In this document: piece after piece, positions 1 to 5,863 of the stretch
Position numbering within the stretch: the stretch's first letter is position 1
How the letters are laid out: each line of letters opens with the position of its first letter
Origin: Pseudomonadota bacterium
GTDB lineage: Bacteria > Pseudomonadota > Gammaproteobacteria > Pseudomonadales > Azotimanducaceae
DNA length: 12,974 bases
Assembly: GCA_027622495.1 (NCBI GenBank)
Contig: JAQBYL010000062.1
Span: 1 to 12,974, forward strand
Reading direction: 5' to 3'
Notes under the pieces: generated by a model
Told to the model about the DNA's origin: nothing
Database searches by the model: none
The model's input: the letters and a program-made list of their open reading frames with translations, nothing else
Position numbers and translations under genes: made by a program

Positions 1-703
1 CGAACAGCGACAAAGGGGCTATGTTACCGTCGATGGTCCAACTGGAGTTGAATATCTTGTGCCTGCAGTGTTCCGAGTTGGCCTGCGCAAACATCATGAG
101 CTCAACATCGGTCGGGTTGCGTTCCAGGCGCCTGTACGCTTGGGTGAGGTAGGTCATTTCATCAGTCGAAAGCGCAAGACCGAGGCTTAAGTTGGCGGTC
201 GCAAGGGCTGCTTCACCCTCGTTCAAAAGATCGATGGTGCTCAAAGGTCGGGGTGCATGCTGGTCGAACAGCACCGAAAAATCTTCGCGGGTCTGTAACG
301 TCTGTGTCATCCGGTCAAAGAGACCGGCAAGAAGACGCTCTCCCGCAGGCGCGGGAGAAACAAACCAACGCACACCGCGTTCGACACGTAGGACCTGATC
401 AAGACCACAGCTTGCGAAAATGTCGGTTGCCTTACTCGACCAGGGTGAGATGGTGCCGAGGCGGGGCAACACGGTGGCAACGTGCTGCGCTTTGCCGCGC
501 TCAGGTCGGTCTTGAAGAGGCCCGTAAGACAGCAGAGTTCGTGCTCTTTCCATCGCTTCATCACTTAGAGGCGAACTGAGCTTAAGCACATGCACATACT
601 CGGCGTCGAGCGTCTCAACACCCAGACTATCTGCGAGTTTGCGCAGTCTGAACCGGCTCAATGCCGGTGGACCCTTAAGGGCAATACTCTGGATCTCACT
701 CAT
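1..703 (-). CDS. purL: Phosphoribosylformylglycinamidine synthase, N-terminal part (runs off the left edge)
   Basis: PurL converts FGAR to FGAM with ATP and glutamine, the fourth step of de novo purine synthesis in the cytoplasm. I translated the 234 visible codons by hand from an ATG at 703-701; the frame stays open to base 1. Conserved PurL blocks are visible: LPRLGTISPWSSKATDIF about a third of the way in, an ERGV segment after it, and FAQANSEHCRHKIFN near the window edge. These belong to the N-terminal and linker domains of the large single-chain enterobacterial type; the synthase and glutaminase domains lie outside the window. A purine-rich GAGAGA stretch sits about 6 bases before the ATG. 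The start overlaps the end of tadA by 8 bases (696-703), implying translational coupling. The family assignment is firm; integrity beyond the edge is unknown. Confidence 0.95.
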   Translation of the reverse strand, partial: MSEIQSIALKGPPALSRFRLRKLADSLGVETLDAEYVHVLKLSSPLSDEAMERARTLLSYGPLQDRPERGKAQHVATVLPRLGTISPWSSKATDIFASCGLDQVLRVERGVRWFVSPAPAGERLLAGLFDRMTQTLQTREDFSVLFDQHAPRPLSTIDLLNEGEAALATANLSLGLALSTDEMTYLTQAYRRLERNPTDVELMMFAQANSEHCRHKIFNSSWTIDGNIAPLSLF

Positions 704-1238
704 CTGTTTCTCTCGGGTTCTGTCTATGGTCTGCACACGGGTCCACACTTGAACTTTCTTTTGGTTTTCTTTTTGCCTGAAAAAAAGTCGTCATCAGATC
801 CCGACACAGAGCTTCGCGAACCCCCGATGTAACAACGATCCTGTGGTTATGAGCGGGGCTGTCAAGCAGCTGTGCCTGGCTGAATACCGCACCTGTTTTA
901 GGCTCTGGGGCACCGATCACAAGCCGTTCGATGCGTGCCTGGATCAGCGCACCAACACACATTGTGCAGGGTTCAACGGTCACGTAGACGCATGCTCCAG
1001 GCAGGCGATAATTGTTTTTGCGTTTAGCTGCATCCCGCAACGCAACGACTTCAGCGTGGGCGGTTGGGTCAATACTTTCAATCGGCTGATTGTAACCTTC
1101 GCCAATGATCTCGCCGTTAAGCACAACCACCGCACCGATTGGAACTTCGCCCTTGTCGAAGGCAGTCGCAGCCAGACCCAGCGCATAGCGCATCCAACGC
1201 CGATCTTCGGCTAACACCTGCTGGTCGGAATCGATCAC
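696..1238 (-). CDS. tadA: tRNA-specific adenosine deaminase (A34 to inosine)
   Basis: TadA deaminates adenosine 34 in the anticodon of tRNA-Arg(ACG), giving the wobble base inosine. The cytidine-deaminase-fold zinc site is intact: an HAE motif (zinc His and catalytic Glu, about residues 61-63) and PCTMC (zinc Cys pair, about residues 91-94), with GEVPIGAVVV and NYRL blocks as expected. The protein is about 180 residues, close to the usual length of roughly 165. I chose GTG at 1238-1236 because it forms a GTGA overlap with the displaced guaA stop codon (1237-1235). GTG at 1244 and ATG at 1193 are alternatives in the same frame. The last 8 bases overlap the purL start. The upstream boundary is the far repeat of the inserted element, so tadA is now cut off from guaA and probably depends on a promoter within the element. 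Confidence 0.93.
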   Translation of the reverse strand: MIDSDQQVLAEDRRWMRYALGLAATAFDKGEVPIGAVVVLNGEIIGEGYNQPIESIDPTAHAEVVALRDAAKRKNNYRLPGACVYVTVEPCTMCVGALIQARIERLVIGAPEPKTGAVFSQAQLLDSPAHNHRIVVTSGVREALCRDLMTTFFQAKRKPKESSSVDPCADHRQNPRETDE

Positions 1239-1239
1239 A

Positions 1240-1250
1240 CCCACTCGATT
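1240..1250 (-). repeat. Attachment-site core, tadA side (displaced original guaA tip)
   Basis: On the minus strand this reads AATCGAGTGGG, identical to the end of the present guaA. After a two-base difference the next four bases (TGAT) match again. In the guaA frame the bases at 1249-1235 read I-E-W-V-stop, nearly the conserved GuaA C-terminus I-E-W-E. That is what a displaced native guaA end should look like after site-specific insertion. Confidence 0.75.
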
Positions 1251-1253
1251 ATC

Positions 1254-1291
1254 AATAAGCCTTTTTTGTCTTTTATATTCAATGGCTTATT
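1254..1291. repeat. 8-base inverted repeat inside the element end
   Basis: AATAAGCC at 1254-1261 is repeated in inverted form as GGCTTATT at 1284-1291, separated by 22 mostly A/T bases. It lies just inside the attachment core and overlaps the proposed tadA promoter. It may be a protein-binding site (integrase, excisionase or host factor). It has no G+C-rich stem and is not a convincing terminator. Confidence 0.4.
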
Positions 1292-1301
1292 TTCCTGACA
1301 A
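1272..1301 (-). promoter_or_regulatory. Candidate outward promoter from the element into tadA-purL
   Basis: On the minus strand TTGTCA (1301-1296) and TATAAA (1277-1272) are separated by 18 bases, a good sigma-70 match. Transcription would begin near 1265, about 25 bases before the tadA start, and continue into purL. Because the element separated tadA from the guaBA promoter, such a promoter would restore expression. It is predicted from sequence only, in an AT-rich stretch where chance matches are common. Confidence 0.45.
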
Positions 1302-1307
1302 ACGGCG

Positions 1308-1327
1308 ATACCATGAAAAATACCATG
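1308..1327 (+). repeat. Two ATACCATG direct repeats (candidate integrase arm sites, tadA side)
   Basis: ATACCATG occurs at 1308-1315 and 1320-1327, 12 bases apart, about 60-75 bases inside the attachment core. The same octamer occurs in the same orientation near the other end of the element. Short clustered direct repeats flanking a core are typical of tyrosine-integrase arm-type binding sites. Confidence 0.5.
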
Positions 1328-1386
1328 CTCAGAAAATCCTTCAAAATACTCGAAAAATTGCAGATTGAGCACCGCCAGACCGCCCT

Positions 1387-1713
1387 CTACGCTACCTTCC
1401 GGGCTTTTACTTCCAGGTGTATCCCCTCCTGCTCCTGCAGGTAGTGGATGACCGCGAACAGGTTGCTCGCCTGGGGGTTCCCTTTCGGCCCGAACATGCG
1501 CATGAGACTCTTGCTCGATTTTCCGAAGACCCGGGACAGCTCCTCAAACCCGATGGTCGCGTTGATGTAGTCGCGCAGCACCGCCTTGCCGGTATCGACA
1601 TCATCGGCCAGCAGGCATTCAACCCCTTCTTGCAGCAGAGCCTTACGAAACGCGGGCTCGCGTTGGGCGCGTGCCTGTATGGTGTCTTTAAAATCCTTCG
1701 TCAAAGCCATCAT
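1387..1713 (-). CDS. Antitoxin of a HigBA/RelE-type toxin-antitoxin module (HTH protein)
   Basis: This 108-residue protein matches the addiction-module antidote family with a Cro/C1-like helix-turn-helix. The N-terminus (ALTKDFKDTIQARAQ) and the segment ATIGFEELSRVFGKSSKSLMRMF (about residues 52-74), followed by GNPQASNLFAVIHYLQ, are characteristic; the latter contains the DNA-binding helices. Such antitoxins bind the partner RNase and repress their own promoter. The start at 1713 forms an ATGA overlap with the toxin stop codon (1712-1710), the usual coupled arrangement with the toxin gene first. The reading frame is intact although the toxin is broken, so the product may survive as an autonomous repressor or as an anti-addiction factor. 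The family is well supported; the binding site is inferred. Confidence 0.85.
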   Translation of the reverse strand: MMALTKDFKDTIQARAQREPAFRKALLQEGVECLLADDVDTGKAVLRDYINATIGFEELSRVFGKSSKSLMRMFGPKGNPQASNLFAVIHYLQEQEGIHLEVKARKVA

Positions 1714-2042
1714 GTCACCTCTTGCCGTTTCCGGCGTTTGTAGTCGCTCCAGCGCCCTTTTGCAGCAGCAATGTCTGCATCCTGGCGCTTTTTGGTCCCA
1801 CCCGCGAGCAAGATCACCAACCGGTCCCCATCCTTGCCAAACTAGATCCGATAGCCAGGACCAAAATCGATTCGGTACTCATAGACGCCGGCACCTACAC
1901 CTTTCACGTTAGAGAAATTACCCTGCTCCATCCGATGGACAGCCGTCGCCGCCCTGACCGCAGCGGTCACATTCAGACGATCGAACCACTTAGCGTAAGG
2001 ACTGTTTCCCTCGGCATCGAGGTATTCTCTAACCTCTGTCAT
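1710..2042 (-). pseudogene. RelE/HigB-type toxin (phage Gp49-like family), interrupted by an in-frame UAG
   Basis: Reading from ATG at 2042 gives 66 residues ending G-P-G-Y-R-I, then TAG at 1844-1842. The same frame continues for 43 more residues (FGKDGDRLVILLAGGTKKRQ, then a D-A-D-I segment and W-S-D-Y-K-R-R-K) to TGA at 1712-1710, where it overlaps the antitoxin start by four bases. Intact relatives typically have Tyr at the TAG position (GYRIYFG), so a single T-to-G or C-to-G change of a Tyr codon explains it. The restored 110-residue length is normal for this mRNA-cleaving toxin family. No useful ribosome-binding site precedes the ATG. The truncated 66-residue product lacks the C-terminal strands and should be inactive unless the UAG is suppressed. 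Confidence 0.85.
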
Positions 2043-2053
2043 GTGATGCCAAT

Positions 2054-2071
2054 GGTATCATATATGTTACC
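2054..2071. promoter_or_regulatory. Palindromic operator of the toxin-antitoxin module
   Basis: GGTATCATATATGTTACC is an 18-base palindrome with only one mismatched pair. It sits 12 bases upstream of the toxin ATG and overlaps the proposed -10 box. This is where an autoregulating HTH antitoxin would bind. Binding is inferred. Confidence 0.55.
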
Positions 2072-2086
2072 TTTATCAATGCCCAA
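2057..2086 (-). promoter_or_regulatory. Candidate promoter of the toxin-antitoxin module
   Basis: On the minus strand TTGGGC (2086-2081) and TATGAT (2062-2057) are 18 bases apart. The start of transcription would lie near 2050, giving a leader of only about 8 bases before the toxin ATG at 2042. That fits the missing Shine-Dalgarno sequence. The -10 box lies inside the palindrome at 2054-2071. Confidence 0.45.
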
Positions 2087-2099
2087 GCAACTATCCATC

Positions 2100-2538
2100 C
2101 TATGTCATGGGGGAATTATCGTTCCCATAGTCGGGCATTGTTGCCCGTAAAGCCTGGCGCACAAACTGTCTCGCCGCGTTCTGTGTGCCGGAATTGTCGC
2201 TCACCTGATAGCCGCGCAGCCATTTTTCGGCCCATGCACCGAACGTCTCGGCATTCTTCACGCGCTTCTTATCGCGAGCCTTTCCCCTGGCCGGTGACTT
2301 CCCTGCCGCAATCATCTTCTTTGCTTCGCTGACGCGTTCTCGCGCTTCTGAAAGCGTAACGCCACGCTTGCCATACCGGCCTATCGTCAGCGTCTCCTGT
2401 CGAGACGCTAATCGAGTAGTTGTATCTGAAGGAGATACCTCCCGCCGGTGTCAACGCCACATCGAGCCCATCGCGGTCGTTCACCTTGTAGAGTTTGTCT
2501 TCAGGTTTCAGGTTGCGAAGCTTGGTATCCGTCAGCAT
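2100..2538 (-). pseudogene. Tyrosine integrase (P4-type, arm-binding domain), frameshifted and truncated
   Basis: From ATG at 2538, preceded by a good Shine-Dalgarno (GGAAGGA, 7-base gap), the frame reads MLTDTKLRNLKPEDKLYKV then DRDGLDVALTPAGGISFRY, the N-terminal DUF4102 arm-binding domain of P4-like integrases. Near 2401-2406 the reading must shift (one extra or two missing bases) into the frame RQETLTIGRYGKRG, LSEAREKV-like, and TFGAWAEKWLRGY, which is the expected continuation. The match ends near S-D-N-S. The last roughly 25 codons before TAG (2102-2100) are not recognised, and the catalytic Arg-His-Arg-Tyr domain is absent. A normal protein of this type has about 400 residues. The gene once catalysed insertion into guaA and is now dead. 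An upstream in-frame ATG at 2580 exists but has no comparable ribosome-binding site. Confidence 0.85.
2389..2409. repeat. Perfect 8-base hairpin at the integrase frameshift
   Basis: AGCGTCTC (2389-2396) and GAGACGCT (2402-2409) form a perfect 8-base inverted repeat with the 5-base loop CTGTC. The frame change in the integrase pseudogene falls within it. Confidence 0.6.
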
Positions 2539-2563
2539 CACAAGTCCTTCCCTGGCGGGAAAA

Positions 2564-2717
2564 ATACCATGATATTTCATGGCACATTTTTCTAATGATT
2601 CTTCTTTATTTTCAGGGACTTAATGATTTTTAATACCATGAATACACTGAATAACATGGCATGGAATTTTTTCGCAACCCTGATCCTGTGGGCGACGACA
2701 CCATGATTTATACCATT
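2564..2717 (+). repeat. ATACCATG direct repeats (candidate integrase arm sites, guaA side)
   Basis: ATACCATG occurs at 2564-2571 and 2633-2640, with close variants ACACCATG near 2699-2704 and ATACCATT at 2710-2717, all in the same orientation as the two copies at 1308-1327. They lie in the AT-rich, gene-free stretch between the integrase start and the guaA end. The stretch 2581-2760 shows no gene; these repeats are all I see in it. Confidence 0.5.
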
Positions 2718-2760
2718 AAAAAACTTTGCTTGGCGGTGCCTGCCAGTGCCAGACGTGGAA

Positions 2761-4335
2761 TCATTCCCACTCGATTGTTGCAGGCGGTTTGCTCGACACG
2801 TCATAGACCACGCGCGATACATGAGGAATTTCGTTGATGATCCGGTTCGACACCCGTTCGATGAGATCATAAGGCAGATGCGCCCAACGCGCGGTCATGA
2901 AATCGATTGTCTCCACTGCACGAAGAGCAATTACATGTTCATAGCGTCTGGCGTCACCAACCACACCCACCGATTTCACAGGCAGATAAACAGCAAAGGC
3001 CTGTGCCACCCGATCGTAGAAGTCAGCACGTCGAAGCTCTTCGATAAAGATTGCATCCGCTTCACGCAGCACGTCGGCATATTGCGCCCGCACCTCGCCA
3101 AGGATGCGCACACCCAGACCCGGTCCGGGGAACGGATGTCGATACACGAGCGATCGGGGCAAACCCAGATGCAGGCCTATCTCGCGGACTTCGTCTTTGA
3201 AGAGTTCCCGCAGTGGTTCCAGCAGTTTCAACGCCATGCGCTCCGGCAAACCACCAACGTTGTGATGCGATTTGATCACGTGCGCCTTGCCGTGCTTGCT
3301 GGCAGCGGATTCGATCACGTCGGGATAGATGGTTCCCTGCGCAAGCCAGGCGACATTCTCGAGCGATCCGGCAACCCGATCAAACACGTCGATGAAGGTG
3401 TTGCCGATGATTTTGCGCTTCTGTTCAGGCTCATCTACACCTTTGAGCCTGCCGAGGAATTCTTCCCGGGCATCGATCGTCTGCAGATTCAGCGCAAGTG
3501 CATTGCTCGGCGCAAACGCTGCCTCCACTTCCTGCCGTTCGTTTTTGCGCAACAGACCGTTGTCGACAAACACACAGGTCAGTTGATCGCCGATCGCGCG
3601 CGCAAGCAGCGCAGCTACCACCGAAGAATCCACCCCACCGGAGAGACCAAGGACTACATTCTCGTCACCAACACTTTCGCGCACATGCTTGATTGCATCT
3701 TCAATGATGTTGTCGGGCGTCCACAAACCCTCGCACGCACAGATCTGCAAGGCGAAATAGCTGAGGAACTGCCGGCCCTGCTGGGTGTGGGTTACCTCGG
3801 GATGAAACTGCACGCCAAACAATGGACGGCTCACATGCTCCATCGCGGCAATCGGTGCACTGGGCGTCTTGGCGGTAACCATAAACCCTTCGGGCAGATC
3901 CACCACCTTGTCACCGTGGCTCATCCATACCGGCAGGTTTCGATTATGAGGCAGGTCGAGACCTGCAAACATTCGCCCACCTTGCGCCACTTCGATCACA
4001 GCATGGCCAAACTCATGGTGTGCTGAACCCTGCACCCGGCCACCAAGTTGCTCAGCCATAGCCTGCATACCGTAGCAGATGCCCAGCACTGGAACGTCGA
4101 GATCAAACACAGCAGCAGGTATGCGCGGTGTTTCTTCGCGGGTCACGCTTTCAGGACCACCCGATAGAATGATTCCCTTCGGCGCGAAATCGCGGATCAG
4201 ATCGTCATCCACGTCATACGGATAGATCTCACAGTACACCCCCGCTTCGCGAACGCGCCTGGCAATCAGTTGGGTATATTGAGCACCAAAGTCGACAATC
4301 AGCAACCGCTGATCGTGTATGTCTGTACGTGTCAC
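2761..4335 (-). CDS. guaA: GMP synthase (glutamine-hydrolysing)
   Basis: GuaA aminates XMP to GMP, using ammonia from glutamine and ATP. The 524-residue product is full length (about 525 in relatives). The class I amidotransferase domain comes first: LSGGPESV, nucleophile Cys87 in GICYGMQ, and His178/Glu180 in FHPE. The ATP pyrophosphatase domain follows with the P-loop LSGGVDSS (about 231-238), then the dimerisation domain ending in P-P-A-T-I-E-W-E. The start is GTG, with an in-frame TAA immediately upstream, 5 bases after the guaB stop, so the two are coupled. Codons for the last residues lie inside the element's attachment core (2766-2776). The final E-stop was probably supplied by the inserted element, which restored a canonical end. 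Confidence 0.98.
   Translation of the reverse strand: MTRTDIHDQRLLIVDFGAQYTQLIARRVREAGVYCEIYPYDVDDDLIRDFAPKGIILSGGPESVTREETPRIPAAVFDLDVPVLGICYGMQAMAEQLGGRVQGSAHHEFGHAVIEVAQGGRMFAGLDLPHNRNLPVWMSHGDKVVDLPEGFMVTAKTPSAPIAAMEHVSRPLFGVQFHPEVTHTQQGRQFLSYFALQICACEGLWTPDNIIEDAIKHVRESVGDENVVLGLSGGVDSSVVAALLARAIGDQLTCVFVDNGLLRKNERQEVEAAFAPSNALALNLQTIDAREEFLGRLKGVDEPEQKRKIIGNTFIDVFDRVAGSLENVAWLAQGTIYPDVIESAASKHGKAHVIKSHHNVGGLPERMALKLLEPLRELFKDEVREIGLHLGLPRSLVYRHPFPGPGLGVRILGEVRAQYADVLREADAIFIEELRRADFYDRVAQAFAVYLPVKSVGVVGDARRYEHVIALRAVETIDFMTARWAHLPYDLIERVSNRIINEIPHVSRVVYDVSSKPPATIEWE
2766..2776 (-). repeat. Attachment-site core, guaA side
   Basis: This copy of AATCGAGTGGG (minus strand) encodes the I-E-W end of GuaA and is identical to 1240-1250. 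It marks the junction between the chromosome and the inserted element. Recombination here keeps guaA coding for a complete protein. Confidence 0.75.
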
Positions 4336-4340
4336 TTATC

Positions 4341-5805
4341 TCAGCTCAGTGGATAGTTGGGGGCTTCTTTGGTGATCGACACGTTGTGCACATGACCCTC
4401 CACCTGGCTTGCGGTGGTAACACGGATGAATTCAGGTACACAGCGCATGGTCTCAATATCTGGCGCGCCTGTATAACCCATCGCCGCGCGTAGACCGCCC
4501 ATCAATTGATGAACGATGGGACTGACTGGTCCCCGATACGCAACCCGACCCTCGATTCCTTCCGGGACCAGCTTGCGCGCGTCCCCTTCCGGCTCCTGAA
4601 AATATCGGTCGGAAGACCCATGACTTGCCGACATGGCGCCCAGCGAACCCATCCCTCGATAGGACTTGTAGGTTCGACCCTGATACAACTCAACTTCACC
4701 TGGCGCCTCTTCGGTCCCGGCCAGAAGGCTGCCGACCATGGTTACACTGGCACCGGCAACAATCGCTTTGGCGATATCACCTGAATACCGGATACCGCCA
4801 TCGGCGATGACCGGTATGCCTTCGAGATTGGCCACCTCTACCGCATCTGCGATCGCAGTAATCTGCGGCACACCAATACCCGTCACGATCCGGGTAGTAC
4901 AGATTGATCCGGGACCGATGCCAACCTTGATCGCATCCACACCCGCAGAAAGCAGTGCTTTTGCCCCCTCTTTTGTCGCAATGTTGCCACCGATAATCGC
5001 CGCGTTCGGATATTTCTGTTTTATCAGGCTGATCTGATCGAGGACTTTCTGCGAGTGACCATGCGCGGTGTCAACCACCAGTACATCAACCCCTGCTTCG
5101 ATCAGCCACTCGATCAGCGGTGTCCGGACTGGTTCCAACACTGGCACCAACACGCAACTGACCCTGCAGGTCTTTACAGGCGTTGGGAAATGCCTTTGCC
5201 TTGTTCATGTCTTTGACGGTCACCATACCGCGCAACTCAAACGCGTCGTTAACCAGCAGTATTTTTTCGATACGGTGATTGCGGAATATCTCGGTGATGC
5301 TGGCGAAATCTGCATGTTCCGGCGCAGTCACCAGTCTGTCTCTGGGTGTCATCGCTTCCCTGACGGTGACATCCAAACGGGTCTCAAAACGAATGTCACG
5401 GCTGGTGATGATGCCGATGAGTTTGTTGCCTTCTACGACCGGCACACCCGATATGGCGTGCTCGCGGGTGAGATCGCGCAGATTTCCGATGGTCTTGTCT
5501 GGATGGATGGTGATGGGGTCGCGGATCACACCGCTTTCATACTTCTTCACCGCACGGACTTCGCGGGCCTGTTGTTCGATCTGCATGTTCTTGTGAACAA
5601 TTCCGATCCCGCCTTCCTGCGCGATGGCAATCGCCAGGCGCGATTCGGTGACCGTGTCCATGGCCGAAGACATGAGTGGTATGTTCAGGGATATATCTTT
5701 CGTCAAGCGCGTTTTCAGCGAAACTTGCGAAGGGAGAACTTGGGAGTAGGCAGGTAGAAGCAGAACGTCGTCGAAGGTGAGCGCGTCTTTTGCTATGCGC
5801 AGCAT
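4341..5805 (-). pseudogene. guaB: Inosine-5'-monophosphate dehydrogenase, split by a frameshift
   Basis: GuaB oxidises IMP to XMP with NAD+, the committed step to GMP. The N-terminal part (ATG at 5805) reads FDDVLLLPAY and MSSAMDTVTE, then two CBS domains (about residues 90-200), to D-R-V at codon 233. There the frame breaks and stops at 5086. The other frame resumes with LIEAGVDVLVVDTAHGHS and contains the catalytic loop GPGSICTTRIV (Cys near 304) and the flap RGMGSLGAMS, ending at 4341. The total of 1465 bases is 5 short of the 489 codons plus stop expected, so a 5-base deletion near 5105-5107 is the simplest explanation. It lies between two copies of GCTGATCGA (5098-5106, 5110-5118, minus strand). 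All motifs on both sides are intact, so this is either a very recent lesion or a sequence error. Confidence 0.92.
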
Positions 5806-5826
5806 TTAGGACCCCGCAAAACCGAG

Positions 5827-5855
5827 ATTCTACCGGCGCCACTCGATCATGTAAA
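5827..5855 (-). promoter_or_regulatory. Promoter of guaBA
   Basis: On the minus strand TTTACA (5855-5850) and TAGAAT (5832-5827) are spaced by exactly 17 bases, a strong sigma-70 match. The predicted start of transcription is near 5820, about 15 bases before the guaB ATG. It occupies half of the 58-base guaB-xseA divergent region, so a xseA promoter must overlap it or lie inside guaB. I saw no clear PurR box. Confidence 0.65.
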
Positions 5856-5863
5856 CTCGAAAC

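Larger units (their letters stand above)
1240..2776. mobile_element. Decayed integrative element inserted at the 3' end of guaA
   Basis: Everything between guaA and tadA is accessory. A perfect 11-base direct repeat (CCCACTCGATT) lies at 1240-1250 and 2766-2776. Between the repeats are a toxin-antitoxin pair, a damaged tyrosine-integrase gene starting about 220 bases from the guaA end, and AT-rich flanks with repeated ATACCATG. The 3' end of guaA is a known target for tyrosine-integrase genomic islands, and element arrangement (integrase next to the guaA end, a copy of the guaA tip at the other end) fits that class. Repeat-to-repeat distance is 1526 bases, so most original cargo has been lost. 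The element cannot mobilise itself because its integrase lacks the catalytic domain. The boundaries are inferred from the repeats, without an empty-site comparison. Confidence 0.8.

Noticed and set aside
307..564. Small minus-strand open frame within the purL region
   Set aside because: It is out of frame with purL, whose conserved blocks run through the same bases.
1254..1291. Inverted repeat considered as a transcription terminator
   Set aside because: The stem is A/T-rich with a 22-base loop, so it is unlikely to terminate; a protein-binding role or chance is more likely.
2746..4026. Long 426-codon open frame on the plus strand
   Set aside because: It lies wholly antisense to guaA, whose motifs are unambiguous; the translation matches no family and reflects codon bias.
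5068..5757. 229-codon plus-strand open frame opposite guaB
   Set aside because: It is a shadow of the guaB codons on the other strand; no ribosome-binding site or domain is visible.
5106..5847. Additional CCACTCGAT copies at 5106-5114 and 5839-5847, resembling the attachment core
   Set aside because: They share only 9 bases with the 11-base core and lie in guaB and its promoter with no mobile genes between. GATCGAG-type words are common here. Only the 1240 and 2766 copies share all 11 bases and the further TGAT match.
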